A DNA stretch of 64,000 bases from Litoditis marina (lineage: Eukaryota; Nematoda; Chromadorea; Rhabditida; Rhabditidae): NCBI GenBank assembly GCA_964036275.1, contig OZ038438.1, positions 16,227,720 to 16,291,719 on the forward strand, written 5' to 3'. The translations under genes and the position numbers were made by a program. Each line of letters opens with the position of its first letter. Position 1 is the first letter of the stretch. The notes below the pieces were generated by a model that was given only the letters and a program-made list of their open reading frames with translations, was not told the origin of the DNA and made no database searches. Below, in pieces: positions 48,367 through 60,000 of this stretch.

Positions 48367-50948
48367 ATGAGAAGTCTTCTCCTTTTCACGATAGTGTTCG
48401 TGATGTCCGTGGTAGCCCCTCCTCCACAGAGGGCAAAACAAGAAGCCCAAGCGGCGCAACAGGTGGGTCTTGAAATTACACATTTATTCATTAATGTTTA
48501 TGAAACTGCCTCTGCGTAGACTGTTCTAATAAAAGTCTTAAACGACCACATACCAGCAGGAGAACCTGTGCTAAAACTTATCTCAAGGCAATAGTAGCGA
48601 AGGTGTTTTCAGAATACCCACACAACGGATGTTTTCTCTATTTGTCAATGTTTTTTGCTTTCTAGGCTGCTCAGGATGCGCCAAAGGATAGCGAAGGCAC
48701 TCAGAATCCTCACCCAAACGATGATGCACAAAATGCTGGGCAGAAACCAGTTAGTTTTGATTTACGACGTTCTATTCTTATTAAAGCCGCACAACTCAGC
48801 AGGTTGACGGACAACAGGTCCGATTTCAAATCGACCGCGACATCAGGCCCGATAACTGCGACAGTAGGCCCGGTTCAGACCAATTTTCGGTTAATCAATT
48901 TTCATATTTACCTCGTTTTTTATAATTTTGATGGCTTTAAATACACAAACAAGACGTAACAGAATGAATAGGTCAAATATTTCAATGCTAATAATGCATA
49001 AAACCTCATAAATTGATGAGACTGTCTTCCGGACCTGTTGTCGCAGTTATCGGGCCTGATGTCGCGGCAAACCTACCGGACCTGTGGTCGCGTAATCAAC
49101 TCAGCATACCTATGATTTTCTTCGAATAATAGTTACCTATTAGCATTACGGATCTTTTAAAGTTAATAAAAGTTGTAGATTGAATGCTTTGATAATCTAT
49201 TTCGTCTAATAGTGTTCTGTACTGCTAGAAAAGTCTTCGTTGTTATGTTATCATTCAACCACAAGCGATCATCCTGAATCTGCTACTGCTCCGATTATTC
49301 TTTATAGAAAGTGAAGCTCTTTTCGATTTTCGAACGTTCGCGGTTCCAAATTTGATTGACTTGCGATGTCGTACCCGAGAACTAAACTACGTAGAAAAGC
49401 AGAACTGATGATAGTTTACACACTAAGCTATGGTGTGACTATTCACCAAAAAGGAACTCGTAGCTCGTTCTCTTCTGTAAATACCGAAAATAAGGATTTT
49501 GCCTCAAAATATGCAAATTTCGATAAATCAATTTGGCGGAATTTAGCCAAATTTGATGGGAGCATTGAAGTCTCTATTGTTTTTCTCAATTCACATTTTT
49601 CCAGATGTACGAGTTTGCATATTCAAAATATCTCGAGGAAGTTGTGAAGATCCTAGAAAGCGACCCTAAGTTTACAGAAAAGTTGAAACAGATGCCGGAG
49701 GCTGATATCAAGGTCAGTGATACAATAAATCAGGGGCTCAATTACTGTCAATAACTGTTTAACACCAAAACTATCACTCGTCTCACTCAAAGGTGTGATT
49801 ATGGTTGAGCGAAACTGCGGTTCAGGATGAGACCAAGGGAACATTGACTTTTTCTTCTTACCCCCCCCCCCCACCTTTCTGAATTTGTATTGCGTTTGGG
49901 GAATGGTAGTTTGACCCCCCCCTCCCACCGGGGGGTTATAATTCAATTTATCACCTGCAATACAAAGGTTTGAGGGTGGGCAGTAAAAAGTAAACATTTC
50001 CGGTATTGAAGTTCAGCCCCCCACTCGTTGAAGTTTGACCCCCCACCATTGAAGTTCTACCCCCGCCGACTCAGGTGGGGGGTAAATAGTAAATGTCGAA
50101 GTTGAATTTGACCCCCCCCCCCCTCAATTTGACCCCCGGTTGAAGTGCTACGGTGGGGGAGGGGGGGTGGCAACTAAAGTTGGGGGCGATACTTCAATTT
50201 TCCTGTTGAGTGCGGAGTCACCATACATCGCCAAGGGTCTCTCGTTTTTCCTAGAAATACCCACATTCCCCTCATTTTTGAGTCGCGACCCCTCCAGAAT
50301 ATATCAAAACTGCGTTTTTCACCAATTTTTGTTTTAATTTTCATAAGTTTTGTATGTTATTCGCTGGTTTTCCACTGGCCACCCCAACTTTTCTGATAAT
50401 CAGTTCGCAACCCTCCATTTCATAAGAGGACTTGGCGGTGTATGGGAGTCACTCTTTGAATGGTGTATGTTTTCAATTGGCATTCATAGCATAACTAATT
50501 GACCACGAGTTTTATTACTCACCACTACAAGTTTAAGTCAGTGGCTCTCAGTTGAAGCTGGAAACCCGACTTTTCTGAATGCTTACACCTGTTTATTTTC
50601 GCTAAATCAGGTCCACGTGAGGTATGCTGTGTCAATAAAATAATATTATTTAGGCTGGTAAAATAGCGGATCATATCGATGATCTTGATAACCATGTCTT
50701 CGACAAACTGCACAAGGCCAAACTGGAAGAAATTGAGAGATTACGACAACAAATTGAGAAACAAATCTCGGTGAGTTGTAGTCGATGCATCGATATCAAT
50801 TCAGATATGACATTAAAACCGGTGTTTGAAGCCGGTGTTTTCTTCCGTTAACAAAATAAAATTCTGCAGCACGGAGCAGGCTATGTATTCTGTTGATGAT
50901 TTTCTTCAGAACATATGTTATCTGAAATATTAAAAAAGCAACTATAAC

Positions 50949-50996
<48 letters not shown>

Positions 50997-53900
50997 ACAA
51001 AATTATACTTATATCAACACTCAACTGGACTGGTCGATACCTGAAATGGAAATTTATTTCTCAATTGAACGCGTACAAGCAAGCCTCTGGTTTTGACGAC
51101 AAATGACGTTGATTTCTAGAGCATTGTCATTGTGGACTTTTCCCAGTTAGTTTTTTTTTTCTGTGCGGTCGTGATGTTGTTTCAGGAGTTCCTAAATTTC
51201 TCTATAACATGTCTTTTTGTTTGAAGGCTGATGGAGGTGCTCATAATGTGAAAATGCCTGATCATTTGGATGTTAATCAATGGGAGAAGTTTGGTCGCGA
51301 AGATCTTCGAAAACTTATTCAGACCGTGAGTTGTTGAAATTGTTGAGACTACGAAACGGGGAGATGTTTTATGAATAATACCGTTGCCGGTTCCGATACA
51401 AAGTTCTCGTTACATTTTGTGTAAGCCGGCATGCTACTGGGCTGTAATTAACACAAGGCTCAATATTTCTAGAATCAAAAGTTTTACATAAAAGGAGGAA
51501 ATTATTTTTGTCATCATTATATTGCTCTCAAGCGCTATGTATATCAGCAGAAAGTGATTGTACTAGATTCTAGATATCCAGCCAGTTTGGCGCTGCTTAC
51601 GGAATTTTTTTCGGACAAGCATACACCGCCAAGGGCCTCTTAATCCTTCAAAATTCTCGCGACCCCTCCGTGTTTTCTCGTGTCGTGACCCCCCAAAACG
51701 GCGATATTCAACTAATTTCCGCACGATTATAGCTGATTTTGTATGAAAATCGTTAGTTGACAGTTCGCAACCCCTACTTTTCACAAGAATTTGTTCGCGA
51801 CTCCCCCCTTTATGGGAGGGCTTGGCGGTGTATGCGGACAAGTTAGGCAACGTTTGCGTTCGTTTATTATTGGAGATTTTTTTTCACATAAATATTGTTA
51901 ATGCTTCGAACCAGTATTTACTTTATAGACTGTACAAGATATGGACAATATTGATAAAGAACGTCGTGAAGGTTTCAAGGAGTACGAATTGAAGAAAAAG
52001 GCGGAAGAAGATCACAAACTGGCAATGATGAATGAGGAGGTATAGTTGCATGCCTGATGTGTTAACTTGACCACTTGAGACTTGACTCAATTTCTGCTTT
52101 TTGTTAAGGAAGATGATGTACTGTGTTCAAATCTGTTTTACTCTTCAGATCAAAATATTCAGATGATTGGTGTGCATAGATTGAGACTAGATTAGCCAAA
52201 GTTTGTGTTCTTTATTTGTTGAAAAACCTTTTGCACCTAATGTATATAAAAAAACATTGTCCTAAACCTTTCCCAGGAGCGAAAACGAGCAGCACACGAG
52301 GCGGAAGAAGCCAAGAAAAGACACAATGAACATGAGAAATTGAAGCATCCCGCTAGTCGAGATCAACTGGAAGAAGTATGGGAAGACGCCGATCACGTTA
52401 GTCTTCATTTTTTATTTCAATCAATTTCAATCATCATTTCAATCCCTTTGTCAATAATAATAATAATAATTCATTAAACTTAACAATCTGGTATACGGCA
52501 CGAGTTTTTGGTTGAGACATACGTATTACATATATATATATATATATTCACATTGCAGATGGATAAGGATTCGTTCGAACCGCGTACATTCTTCGCTCTT
52601 CATGATTTGAATGGAGATGGTACGTTTTATATATCTCTGTTCTCCATAATTTGTTATTGTTATTCTTTGTTGTTTTCACTATATTTCTAGACCTGGCTTG
52701 TTTATATTAACTAGTTTTTAACGAAGATTTCCATTTTAAGGGTTCTGGAACTCTGACGAGCTGGAAGCGTTATTCCAGATTGAATTGGAAAAGATGTACA
52801 ACGATACGAACCCCGATGACGATCCACGTGAACGGTATGTAGGAACCTTTCGGGCTTTCGGCCATTTCGTAAAAACACACAATTTGTTCTACTATACCAC
52901 ATAGGAACTTCGTAGTGAAATTTCGAAAATCTTTTTGGAACGTGAACTTTTGTATTTCATTGAGGCCTGGAATTCCATTTGATTGTTCATTGTATTCAGG
53001 ATGGAAGAAATGTACAGAATGCGTGAGCATGTCACCAATCAGATGGATAAGAACAAGGATCGACTCATTTCGGTCGAAGAGTTCCTACAGGTGATTCACG
53101 AGTTATTGATTGATCTGTTTTATAGTATTTGTTACTGGTATTCGATTTTTCCTATTCGGTAGAACATAAATGTCTTTGTTTTATTTTTTTAGATAATATA
53201 TTTGTATTATAACTACAAAAACTCCAATTATTTCTTATCTAGGACACTGAAGCTCAAACTCCCAATAAAGATGATGGATGGAAGGATCTTGGTGACCAAG
53301 AAGTATACACTGATGAAGAACTGCAAAAGTTCGAAGAAGAGTATGCAAAGAATATGGGTAGGTCTTTCGCCCTATGTTATTGCCTCTACAGTTCAAATCA
53401 TATTTTTAGTGCATATTGTTTATTTTATCACAAGTAATCTTACTTACCTCCTACCTAGTAGTAGTGCCTCATCATAGTTACCTAGGGTGGGGAGAAAATG
53501 CATATGAAACGACTACTCCAGCTCCCCAAGCTCAACCAATCCAACCGCAGCAAGTTAATCATGGTACCAACAACGGAGCAGTTCACGAACAGGTATGTTG
53601 CCGGTCATTCCTTTTTCAAACTACTTTATGAAATTTTTTACATTCTTTTTCATTTCCTAACGCTTTGATTTCTTTTAGTAAGAGTTGTGGCAGTTTTATT
53701 GTTAGATTCTCTAGTTCGTAATGGCGGAAATACAATTCATCAGTCACCGGGGCAACAATACGCCTAGTTGTTTTCCTCCTTGAGTTGCATATCTTCAATG
53801 TATCGGTAGTGATGAGAGTGATGTTCCAGTGAACGCTTTGTTGATTAGTTTGATATGTTTAGGCAGTGCCGGTGAATGTTGAACCTGCCCAACATCAGCC

Positions 53901-56186
53901 CAAGATGGTGCATGCCGCCCAACCAGCGCAGCCCGCGCCAGTCGGCCAGCAACCTGCCCAGCCAGCCGCAACGGGACAACAACCCGGAGTAGCCGCGGGG
54001 CAACAGCCTGCTCCTGCCCAGCAGGTATTGTTTGTTCATATATCACACGAATCTTCCAACTTGTTTGGCAGTAATACTACGACGTAGTCAGCTTTCGCTA
54101 AGTTATCGCGCGCAGCGCGAAGCGCTGTGCGAGATTTGTCTTTGGTCCGGCTAATGCGCGCTTTCATTTTTTTAGTTCACTCTCAAAAAGGTCCAATTGT
54201 GCAAATCAGAACTTTTTATGATTTTCTGATTTTCTATGGCACATTTACAAGCTATGTTCGAAATTTGAACGTAATTGATTGAGTTTTTGCCGAGTTATGA
54301 CGTTTTGCGCTTCATGGAGACCGCCAACTTCCGTCGTGTGTGTGTGTGTGTGTGTTGGTGCGCACTCCTGGGAAATTTTTATGTGTGAACCGATTCGACT
54401 GAAAATTTGGGACACGATAGATATCCCACTCAAACCTTGGGGGCATGGGGGCGCAAACTTTTTTTCGAAAAAAATTATTTTTCATCAAGTTATAGGTCTT
54501 TAAAAATGTCTCTGCGTCTCTTCATTTCGTGCACTCTCTCGCCCTCTCTGTCGGGGTAAATCAAATTGCGTTATAACTCAGCTCAGTCCTAACCAATTCA
54601 AGTAAAATTTGAAGTATGATACCACGACATGAACTGACATCGATTTAGATGTAAGTCTTCTACTGATGACGTCATCGAGGATTCTGGAGCTCGGATGACG
54701 TCATTTTTGAAAAGTGCAAAGTTGACGTTACATATATTTTCAAATGATGGTAATATCTTAGAAAGGGTCAATTAACGGTGAAACTCAATCTAAGAGTGAC
54801 GTATTCTGGGATTCTGGAGACCAGATGACGTCATTTTTGAAAAGTGCAAAGTTGACGTCACATATATTTTCAAATGCTGAAAATGTCTTAGAAAGGGTCA
54901 ATTAACGGTGAAACTCAATCTAAGAGTGACGTATTCTGGGATTCTGGAGACCAGATGACGTCATTTTTGAAAAGTGCAAAGTTGACGTCACATATATTTT
55001 CAAATGCTGAAAATATCTTAAAAATGGTATATTAACGATAAAACTTCATCTAAATATGACTTATTCTGGAATTCAGAAGGCCAGATGACGTCAACTTTTA
55101 AAAAAATTGACGTGAAATATGTTTTCGAATGCTGGAAGTTTCTCAAAAATGGTCAATTCACGATGAAACTTCATTCAAACATGACGTATTCTGGGATTCT
55201 GAAGGGCAGATGAAGTAAGTTTCTAGAACTGCAATGTTGACGTCATATTTTTTTCCGAATGATGGTAATACTTGACAAGTGGTTCATCAAGAAAACAATT
55301 TTATCTGCACCGTACAGATCAAACCACATACCTACGGCATGTATACAAAAAGAGAAAAATTCATGAAAAAGTGGGGGCCCAACGAATGTAAGATTTGTCT
55401 TCTGCTGTGCGCCTCTTAGACAACTACTCTCAAATGGAACAGCTACTGCTACAAAAACCGAAAAATACTAATATACTCAAGTATAACTGTTCATTACAAA
55501 CATACAAAAGTCGTAAAATATTTTCTCAAACCTGTAAACTAGAATCTACAAATCACAGATGTTAACTCAACCTACTCAATTATAGGGTTCCTGGTTTTGT
55601 ACACAATGGTTGGCATTTTTTGTCATTACTTCAATTCTAGGTGCTATAACGTTTGTCATATTATTCAAAAGTTGTTCTCTCTTTCGCAGCTGTGACTTGT
55701 AGATTCTTGTTCACAGGTTTGAGAAAATATTTTACGACTTTTGTATGTTTGTAATGAACAGTTATACTTGAGTATATTAGTATTTTTCGGTTTTTGTAGC
55801 AGTAGCTGTTCCATTTGAGAGTAGTTGTCTAAGAGGCGCACAGCAGAAGACAAATCTTACATTCGTTGGGCCCCCACTTTTTCATGAATGTACCAATTGT
55901 TTTTATGTGCAGCCGGAGCCTACTATGTTAATCTCTCGAAAGAAAAGTGAACGGATTTGGTATGGTCACCCAAGGTTCTTAAAACCTTTTCCTCTCGTTT
56001 TCAAGGGAAAACCTCCATTTATCATGTTACTTTGCACTTTGCTTCGACATTTCATTTTTTTAATGTTTCCCAAGGATCGGAACCGGAATCTGGACGAAAT
56101 TTCTATATTACATTTTACAATTTTAGGTGCCTCAAGCTCACCAACCAGTGGTTGATGTTCCAAAGGATCCAACTTACGGCATTTAA
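48367..56186 (+). CDS. Nucleobindin (secreted/Golgi EF-hand calcium-binding protein)
   Basis: Nucleobindins store calcium in the Golgi, bind G-alpha subunits and can be secreted. Exons: 48367-48462, 48666-48749, 49605-49712, 50654-50770, 51227-51325, 51929-52039, 52277-52396, 52559-52619, 52741-52834, 53000-53090, 53243-53357, 53486-53592, 53863-54024, 56127-56186; all phases agree, 474 residues. Signal peptide MRSLLLFTIVFVMSVVA. YSKYLEEVVKILESDPKF matches the family's YxxYLxEVxxxLE region, followed by basic charged helices. EF1 (261-272) is DLNGDGFWNSDE; EF2 (313-324) is DKNKDRLISVEE, where Arg replaces Gly exactly as in vertebrate nucleobindins. The helix FEEEYAKNM follows. The leucine zipper after EF2 in vertebrates is not obvious; instead residues 366-474 are rich in Gln, Pro and Ala and end in VDVPKDPTYGI. 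Length is close to NUCB1. Confidence 0.9.
48802..49097. mobile_element. MITE with 9-bp target duplication in nucleobindin intron 2
   Basis: A 296-bp element flanked on both sides by AACTCAGCA (48793-48801 and 49098-49106). The left half carries three direct copies of a GCGACAnCAGGYCCG-like word; the right half carries three copies inverted, including CCGGACCTGTTGTCGCAGTT. The ends pair imperfectly (GGTTGACGGACAACAGGTCC against the complement of the right end). A 9-bp duplication is typical of Mutator-like elements. No coding capacity. Confidence 0.8.
49855..50175. repeat. Poly-C/poly-G minisatellite-like region in nucleobindin intron 3
   Basis: Repeated runs of 5-14 C, spaced by words like TTGAAGTTTGACC or ACCATTGAAGTTCTA, then a G-run block (GGTGGGGGAGGGGGGGTGG at about 50153-50170). 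Both strands can form G-quadruplexes. It lies directly before the MITE at 50222. Confidence 0.8.
50222..50444. mobile_element. hAT-like MITE, copy 1 (nucleobindin intron 3)
   Basis: Begins CATACATCGCCAAGGG and ends CTTGGCGGTGTATG, flanked by identical 8-bp GGAGTCAC (50214-50221, 50445-50452). Internal words (CGCGACCCCTCC, CAGTTCGCAACCC) recur in the copy at 51620. An 8-bp duplication with short terminal inverted repeats is the hAT pattern. 223 bp, noncoding. Confidence 0.85.
50950..50995. repeat. TA microsatellite in nucleobindin intron 4
   Basis: About 22 TA units inside intron 50771-51226. Confidence 0.95.
51620..51834. mobile_element. hAT-like MITE, copy 2 (nucleobindin intron 5)
   Basis: Begins CATACACCGCCAAGGGCCTC and ends GGGCTTGGCGGTGTATG, flanked by identical 8-bp CGGACAAG (51612-51619, 51835-51842). 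Its ends pair better than those of copy 1, so it may be the younger insertion. 215 bp, noncoding; the 95-codon minus-strand frame across it is incidental. Confidence 0.88.
54335..54356. repeat. GT microsatellite in nucleobindin intron 13
   Basis: About ten GT units within a short divergent repeat-like block that also holds a GC-rich hairpin at about 54108-54131 (GCGCGCAGCGCGAAGCGCTG). Confidence 0.9.
54694..55215 (+). repeat. 130-bp tandem repeat with TGACGTCA sites in nucleobindin intron 13
   Basis: Unit starts at 54694, 54824, 54954 and 55084 (period 130), with a degenerate fifth start near 55206. Units 2 and 3 are nearly identical; unit 4 and the partial fifth diverge. The first four starts read GATGACGTCA, which contains the palindromic CREB/ATF site, and units 2 and 3 carry a further TTGACGTCACA about 30 bases on. 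All lie inside intron 54025-56126. Confidence 0.9.
55359..55889. mobile_element. Palindromic MITE-like element in nucleobindin intron 13
   Basis: About 200-bp arms, 55359-55560 and 55688-55889, are reverse complements with few mismatches (outer end ATTCATGAAAAAGTGGGGGC; inner word ACAGTTATACTTGAGTATAT on the right arm). The spacer is about 127 bp. No clear target duplication was found. No coding capacity. Confidence 0.8.
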
Positions 56187-57021
56187 TGATCTCAGTGTAG
56201 TATATTTTATCAAGAGTTATGACATATTTTAGTTCCTAGTCTATTTCCCTTTAGTCACATATATTTTTCATGTAATAAGTACTAACTCTTTTATTTTGTT
56301 AACATTTCATGTTAATGTTTTCACATTTTGGGTTATTCACAGTTTCCTAATCTATACGGCTACTTGCGTAATATTAGTTATGTTGTACATTTCGCTTTTA
56401 TTTATTTTGTCTGTAAAGTTTGGTCATGGAGAATGTAAGTAGGTGAATTGAGTGTTTATGATAATTTCTTTTCATTTTTCGCTGCTTTGTTTTTTTTTAC
56501 TTTTAAATTAGTTCTTCTAAGTTAATTTGTGGAATACTGCTTTTTTTTCGTGGAGAACTATTATCGCCGGGTTATTTCCAGAATTTATGGTTTCTAACTA
56601 CGTTCATATATTTGCAAAGGAGGTGTCTTCTTTTTCATTTTTCTGTTCATTCAAAATATTTCACGAGAGCAGTTCATCACCGCTGACCGAACAACAAACT
56701 AGTTCATACATAATTACCTAAGTATTGAGAAAGACATTGTATAACTTAGATCAATTGTTTCGCGCTTGAAAGAGCATGAAGCTATACCAGGGAGTGAATC
56801 CGTATTGTGAACAGGGTGGAAGAAAATTATACTGGATAATACAAGTATACACTCGAAAACAACCAATAGTCGCGTGTCATCTAATCACTTTTCTCGTCAT
56901 TACATGACTGTATGATATAAAAGTCGTAAAGGGAAAGGGCCTAAGGAATCACGGATAGGCGGATAACATGGACAAACAAGAAAAACAACAATTACATTAA
57001 AAATTTAGGATGAAGAGTATG
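56187..57021. other. Convergent 3' region (nucleobindin / nuclear receptor)
   Basis: T-rich on the plus strand and without a supported exon; must contain both 3' UTRs. No gene seen. Confidence 0.5.
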
Positions 57022-60000
57022 CTACGTTTTCGAGTTGGGTGAAGGAGTCCAGCTAACTGCGCTGGCAGTCGACTTGCCTGAAATATTGAAATGACATAAG
57101 TACACATTATAAAGATGTTATCCAGACATATATCTAGTTTTACCAATCCGTGATAACCTGTATTCTGAAAGGACTGTACTTTCTGTGACCGTATTCATAG
57201 ATGTTGCAGAATTTTCTCGCTATTCCCCTACGCTTCCAATCTACCCAAAAGTACGCTATTTTTGTTCTCTAACGTCTTTTTTGGAGTGTTGTTTTAGCTT
57301 CGAGAATACGGTCACTGTTAACGTACTTCTCAATTACGAAAGTTGTGGATAACTGCCTAAGAGTTTTAGCGTCATATAGTAGGTGTCAACAGGTAAACGG
57401 GTGGAACTATAAGAACTTCAGTATGGTAGCATGAAAACTGGTTATGCAAAGTAGAGTACCCTGAACTCTTGATAGATACATCATTTGTTGATTCAGTTTT
57501 TATGAAACAAGTTAGACTGTTCACCTGTCCATCTATCAGATGTTGTAGATTTCGACATAGAGTGGGGGTAAACGAGCGTTATTCACGCGTAAGAAGTTGT
57601 GCTCTGCATCGTGAAGTGCAGCTGAAATTGAACTTTGTCATGGACACGTAGACATGTCAGTTGTGTAGAAGTTACAAACCGAATCTCTGAACATAGAAGT
57701 GGACCAAAGTGGCCAAAGTAAGATGTGTTGTGAACCATAATTTCATTCAACATTTGAACGATGAAATCAGCTATAACTTACAAATCTCTCTGAGAAGGGG
57801 AATCTGAGCCATCAACGCGTCGAACACTTGTCTTTTGTCCTCAGAATAGTCTTGCTTAATTTTCCACTCGAGTACCTCCACAAGCGTACTTCTCAACTGT
57901 TCCACTTCCGATTTGTTGTAGTAGTTGACAGGCTCTAGAACAATTGTGGTTATTCTCAAATCTTATACGCTGAATTTTCTTTCATATGCGAATATCATCT
58001 TTATCGTGGCTCACGGCGTTCTCGACTACATCTTTAATAAATAACGAACTCGCGTCCTCGCTTTTAAACGCTCCGTGTATGATTCGCGCGAAAATAAGCG
58101 CGATACGCAGCGAAATAGTGCTGTGATCAGAACAAATTGCAGGGGGATGCAGTGTCCCGCCACGAAAACTTTGTGGACGGAGATCAATACAAGTTTAATC
58201 GCAACAATTACTGTAGGCGAGAACGCCGTGGGCTCCATCGGTATCGTTTTATCACATTCGAACCTAACTCTTCTTATACTGGAGGAAAGTTGTAGAGTTA
58301 CATGGGCCTATGCAGAAATTCTAAAATTTCAATAACTGCTGCTTATTATTCAACTTTTTACTTGACTACCAACCCCTTTAATAGCTCGGTAATCTACCGG
58401 GACTGTCATCGCAACTATTGAAGTATGTTTGTCGGGCTTTTGAAAACTGGTCACGAACCTGGCGTGGTAAAGAGAACGGCCACGAATATAGCTATCACTT
58501 CATCGTTGATGTCCATTTGTACTATGGTCTGGGTGAGTTCCAACATTTTGCCCAATAGGACTCCGTATATTAAGAACAAATCGTTGATCGGTATGAAATA
58601 TCCGTCTCCCAATATGAGACCGTTTGCTGACAGTCCTCGAGATATTCTCACAAGAAACACACGGAAAAATGAAGACTGAAAATAGAACCAGATGAATTGC
58701 CAGCGCCTTCCTTTTCCTTGCGTGAACTCCTACACTGTATTGCAACAGCTCAACTTATAGAAGCCGTTTCCCGATCACGGCTTTTAGTCTCTCAGTTCAC
58801 GCGCATGCAAATCTCGTGTATGGCAATCAATATTCTATTTAACAATTTCCACAAAAGTCACGCGTATTTCCCATTTTTCACTTGAATCGCGTTTGAGTGC
58901 TAAATGTTGTGCAACATTTTTATGGACCGTTGTAAATATCATGGGAACTACTGCCAATGTAGAAGCTAAGAACATCGTACCCCTTTCTTATACACACTCA
59001 TGAAATCAATCATGTATTTATTTTACGTTATAGTCAATCTGTGTTTTTTTTTCTCGAGTTCGGATTTTCACCTTAATGAGACTCAGTTGATCTGCTGGAT
59101 TGATGCTGATGAATCCGGGAATATGCTTGGCGAACTCGACGGCGGTTTGTAGATCTGGCACCAGATGCGATGCCAACGTCTCCCACGCTCCTAGACGCAG
59201 AACGCCAGTTGGCTTCGTCTCCGGGCAAACCTGTGATTTTATAGGATTCGCTCTGCGCAAAGCAAGCTGAGACAGTGTATGTTGCGCTTTATCGCTCGGT
59301 TTGTAATTTGATAGCGTGCCTTTTCGGTCTCAATTCGTAATTAATGACGATCAAACTACAACGAAAATCCGGGCACTATACACCGTGCGTGCGACAGAAG
59401 AAGTATTGTGCTCACATTTCCCAACTGGGCTCGTCGGAGGCGTGCCAAAAACTTTGGCAGATTGTCATTTAGAGAAAGCATATTTTCTGCAGAAACTTTC
59501 CTTGAATACGAATTATAACGAAGTATTGTCACATAAATTTCTATTGTTTTGAGGTATTTCAAGATGTTCAAAAACTGGCTTGAAATTTCATTGGCAAGCT
59601 GCCCAAGTCCAGTTGGGAAATGTGCGAACTATAATTACAGGTGAGTGCAAAGTAACCTGATGAAGTAAAAAGTAATCTACCATAAGTTTTTGCCGACTAC
59701 ACTCAGCTCCACGAGCATTTTCAGTATTGAACAGTTGTACGTACTTTTGCTTGAGGGACCTGATTGAGAACGTGGATGAGTCGAGTTCACTGAGCTCTTT
59801 GAACAAACCAGACTTACCAATGAGAGAGGCTTTGAAATCAGTGTTTCCAAGTTTCGCTTTGTATGGGGGCAGTATCTCATATGGGCGGACGTTATTCCTT
59901 TAACCATCTGGAATGAGAAATGGGGGAAGACCCAGTGCAACTCGTAAGCAAGTTATGATCTCGTGAAAAACCTTAGAGGGACTGGTTTTTTCCACAAAAA

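Noticed and set aside
49653..49997. 114-codon minus-strand frame with Gly-rich segments
   Set aside because: It overlaps a nucleobindin exon on the other strand and the poly-C tract; the glycines come from the C-runs.
54660..55220. The TGACGTCA array as proven regulatory enhancer
   Set aside because: Site consensus alone cannot show function; kept as a repeat feature with a regulatory hypothesis only.
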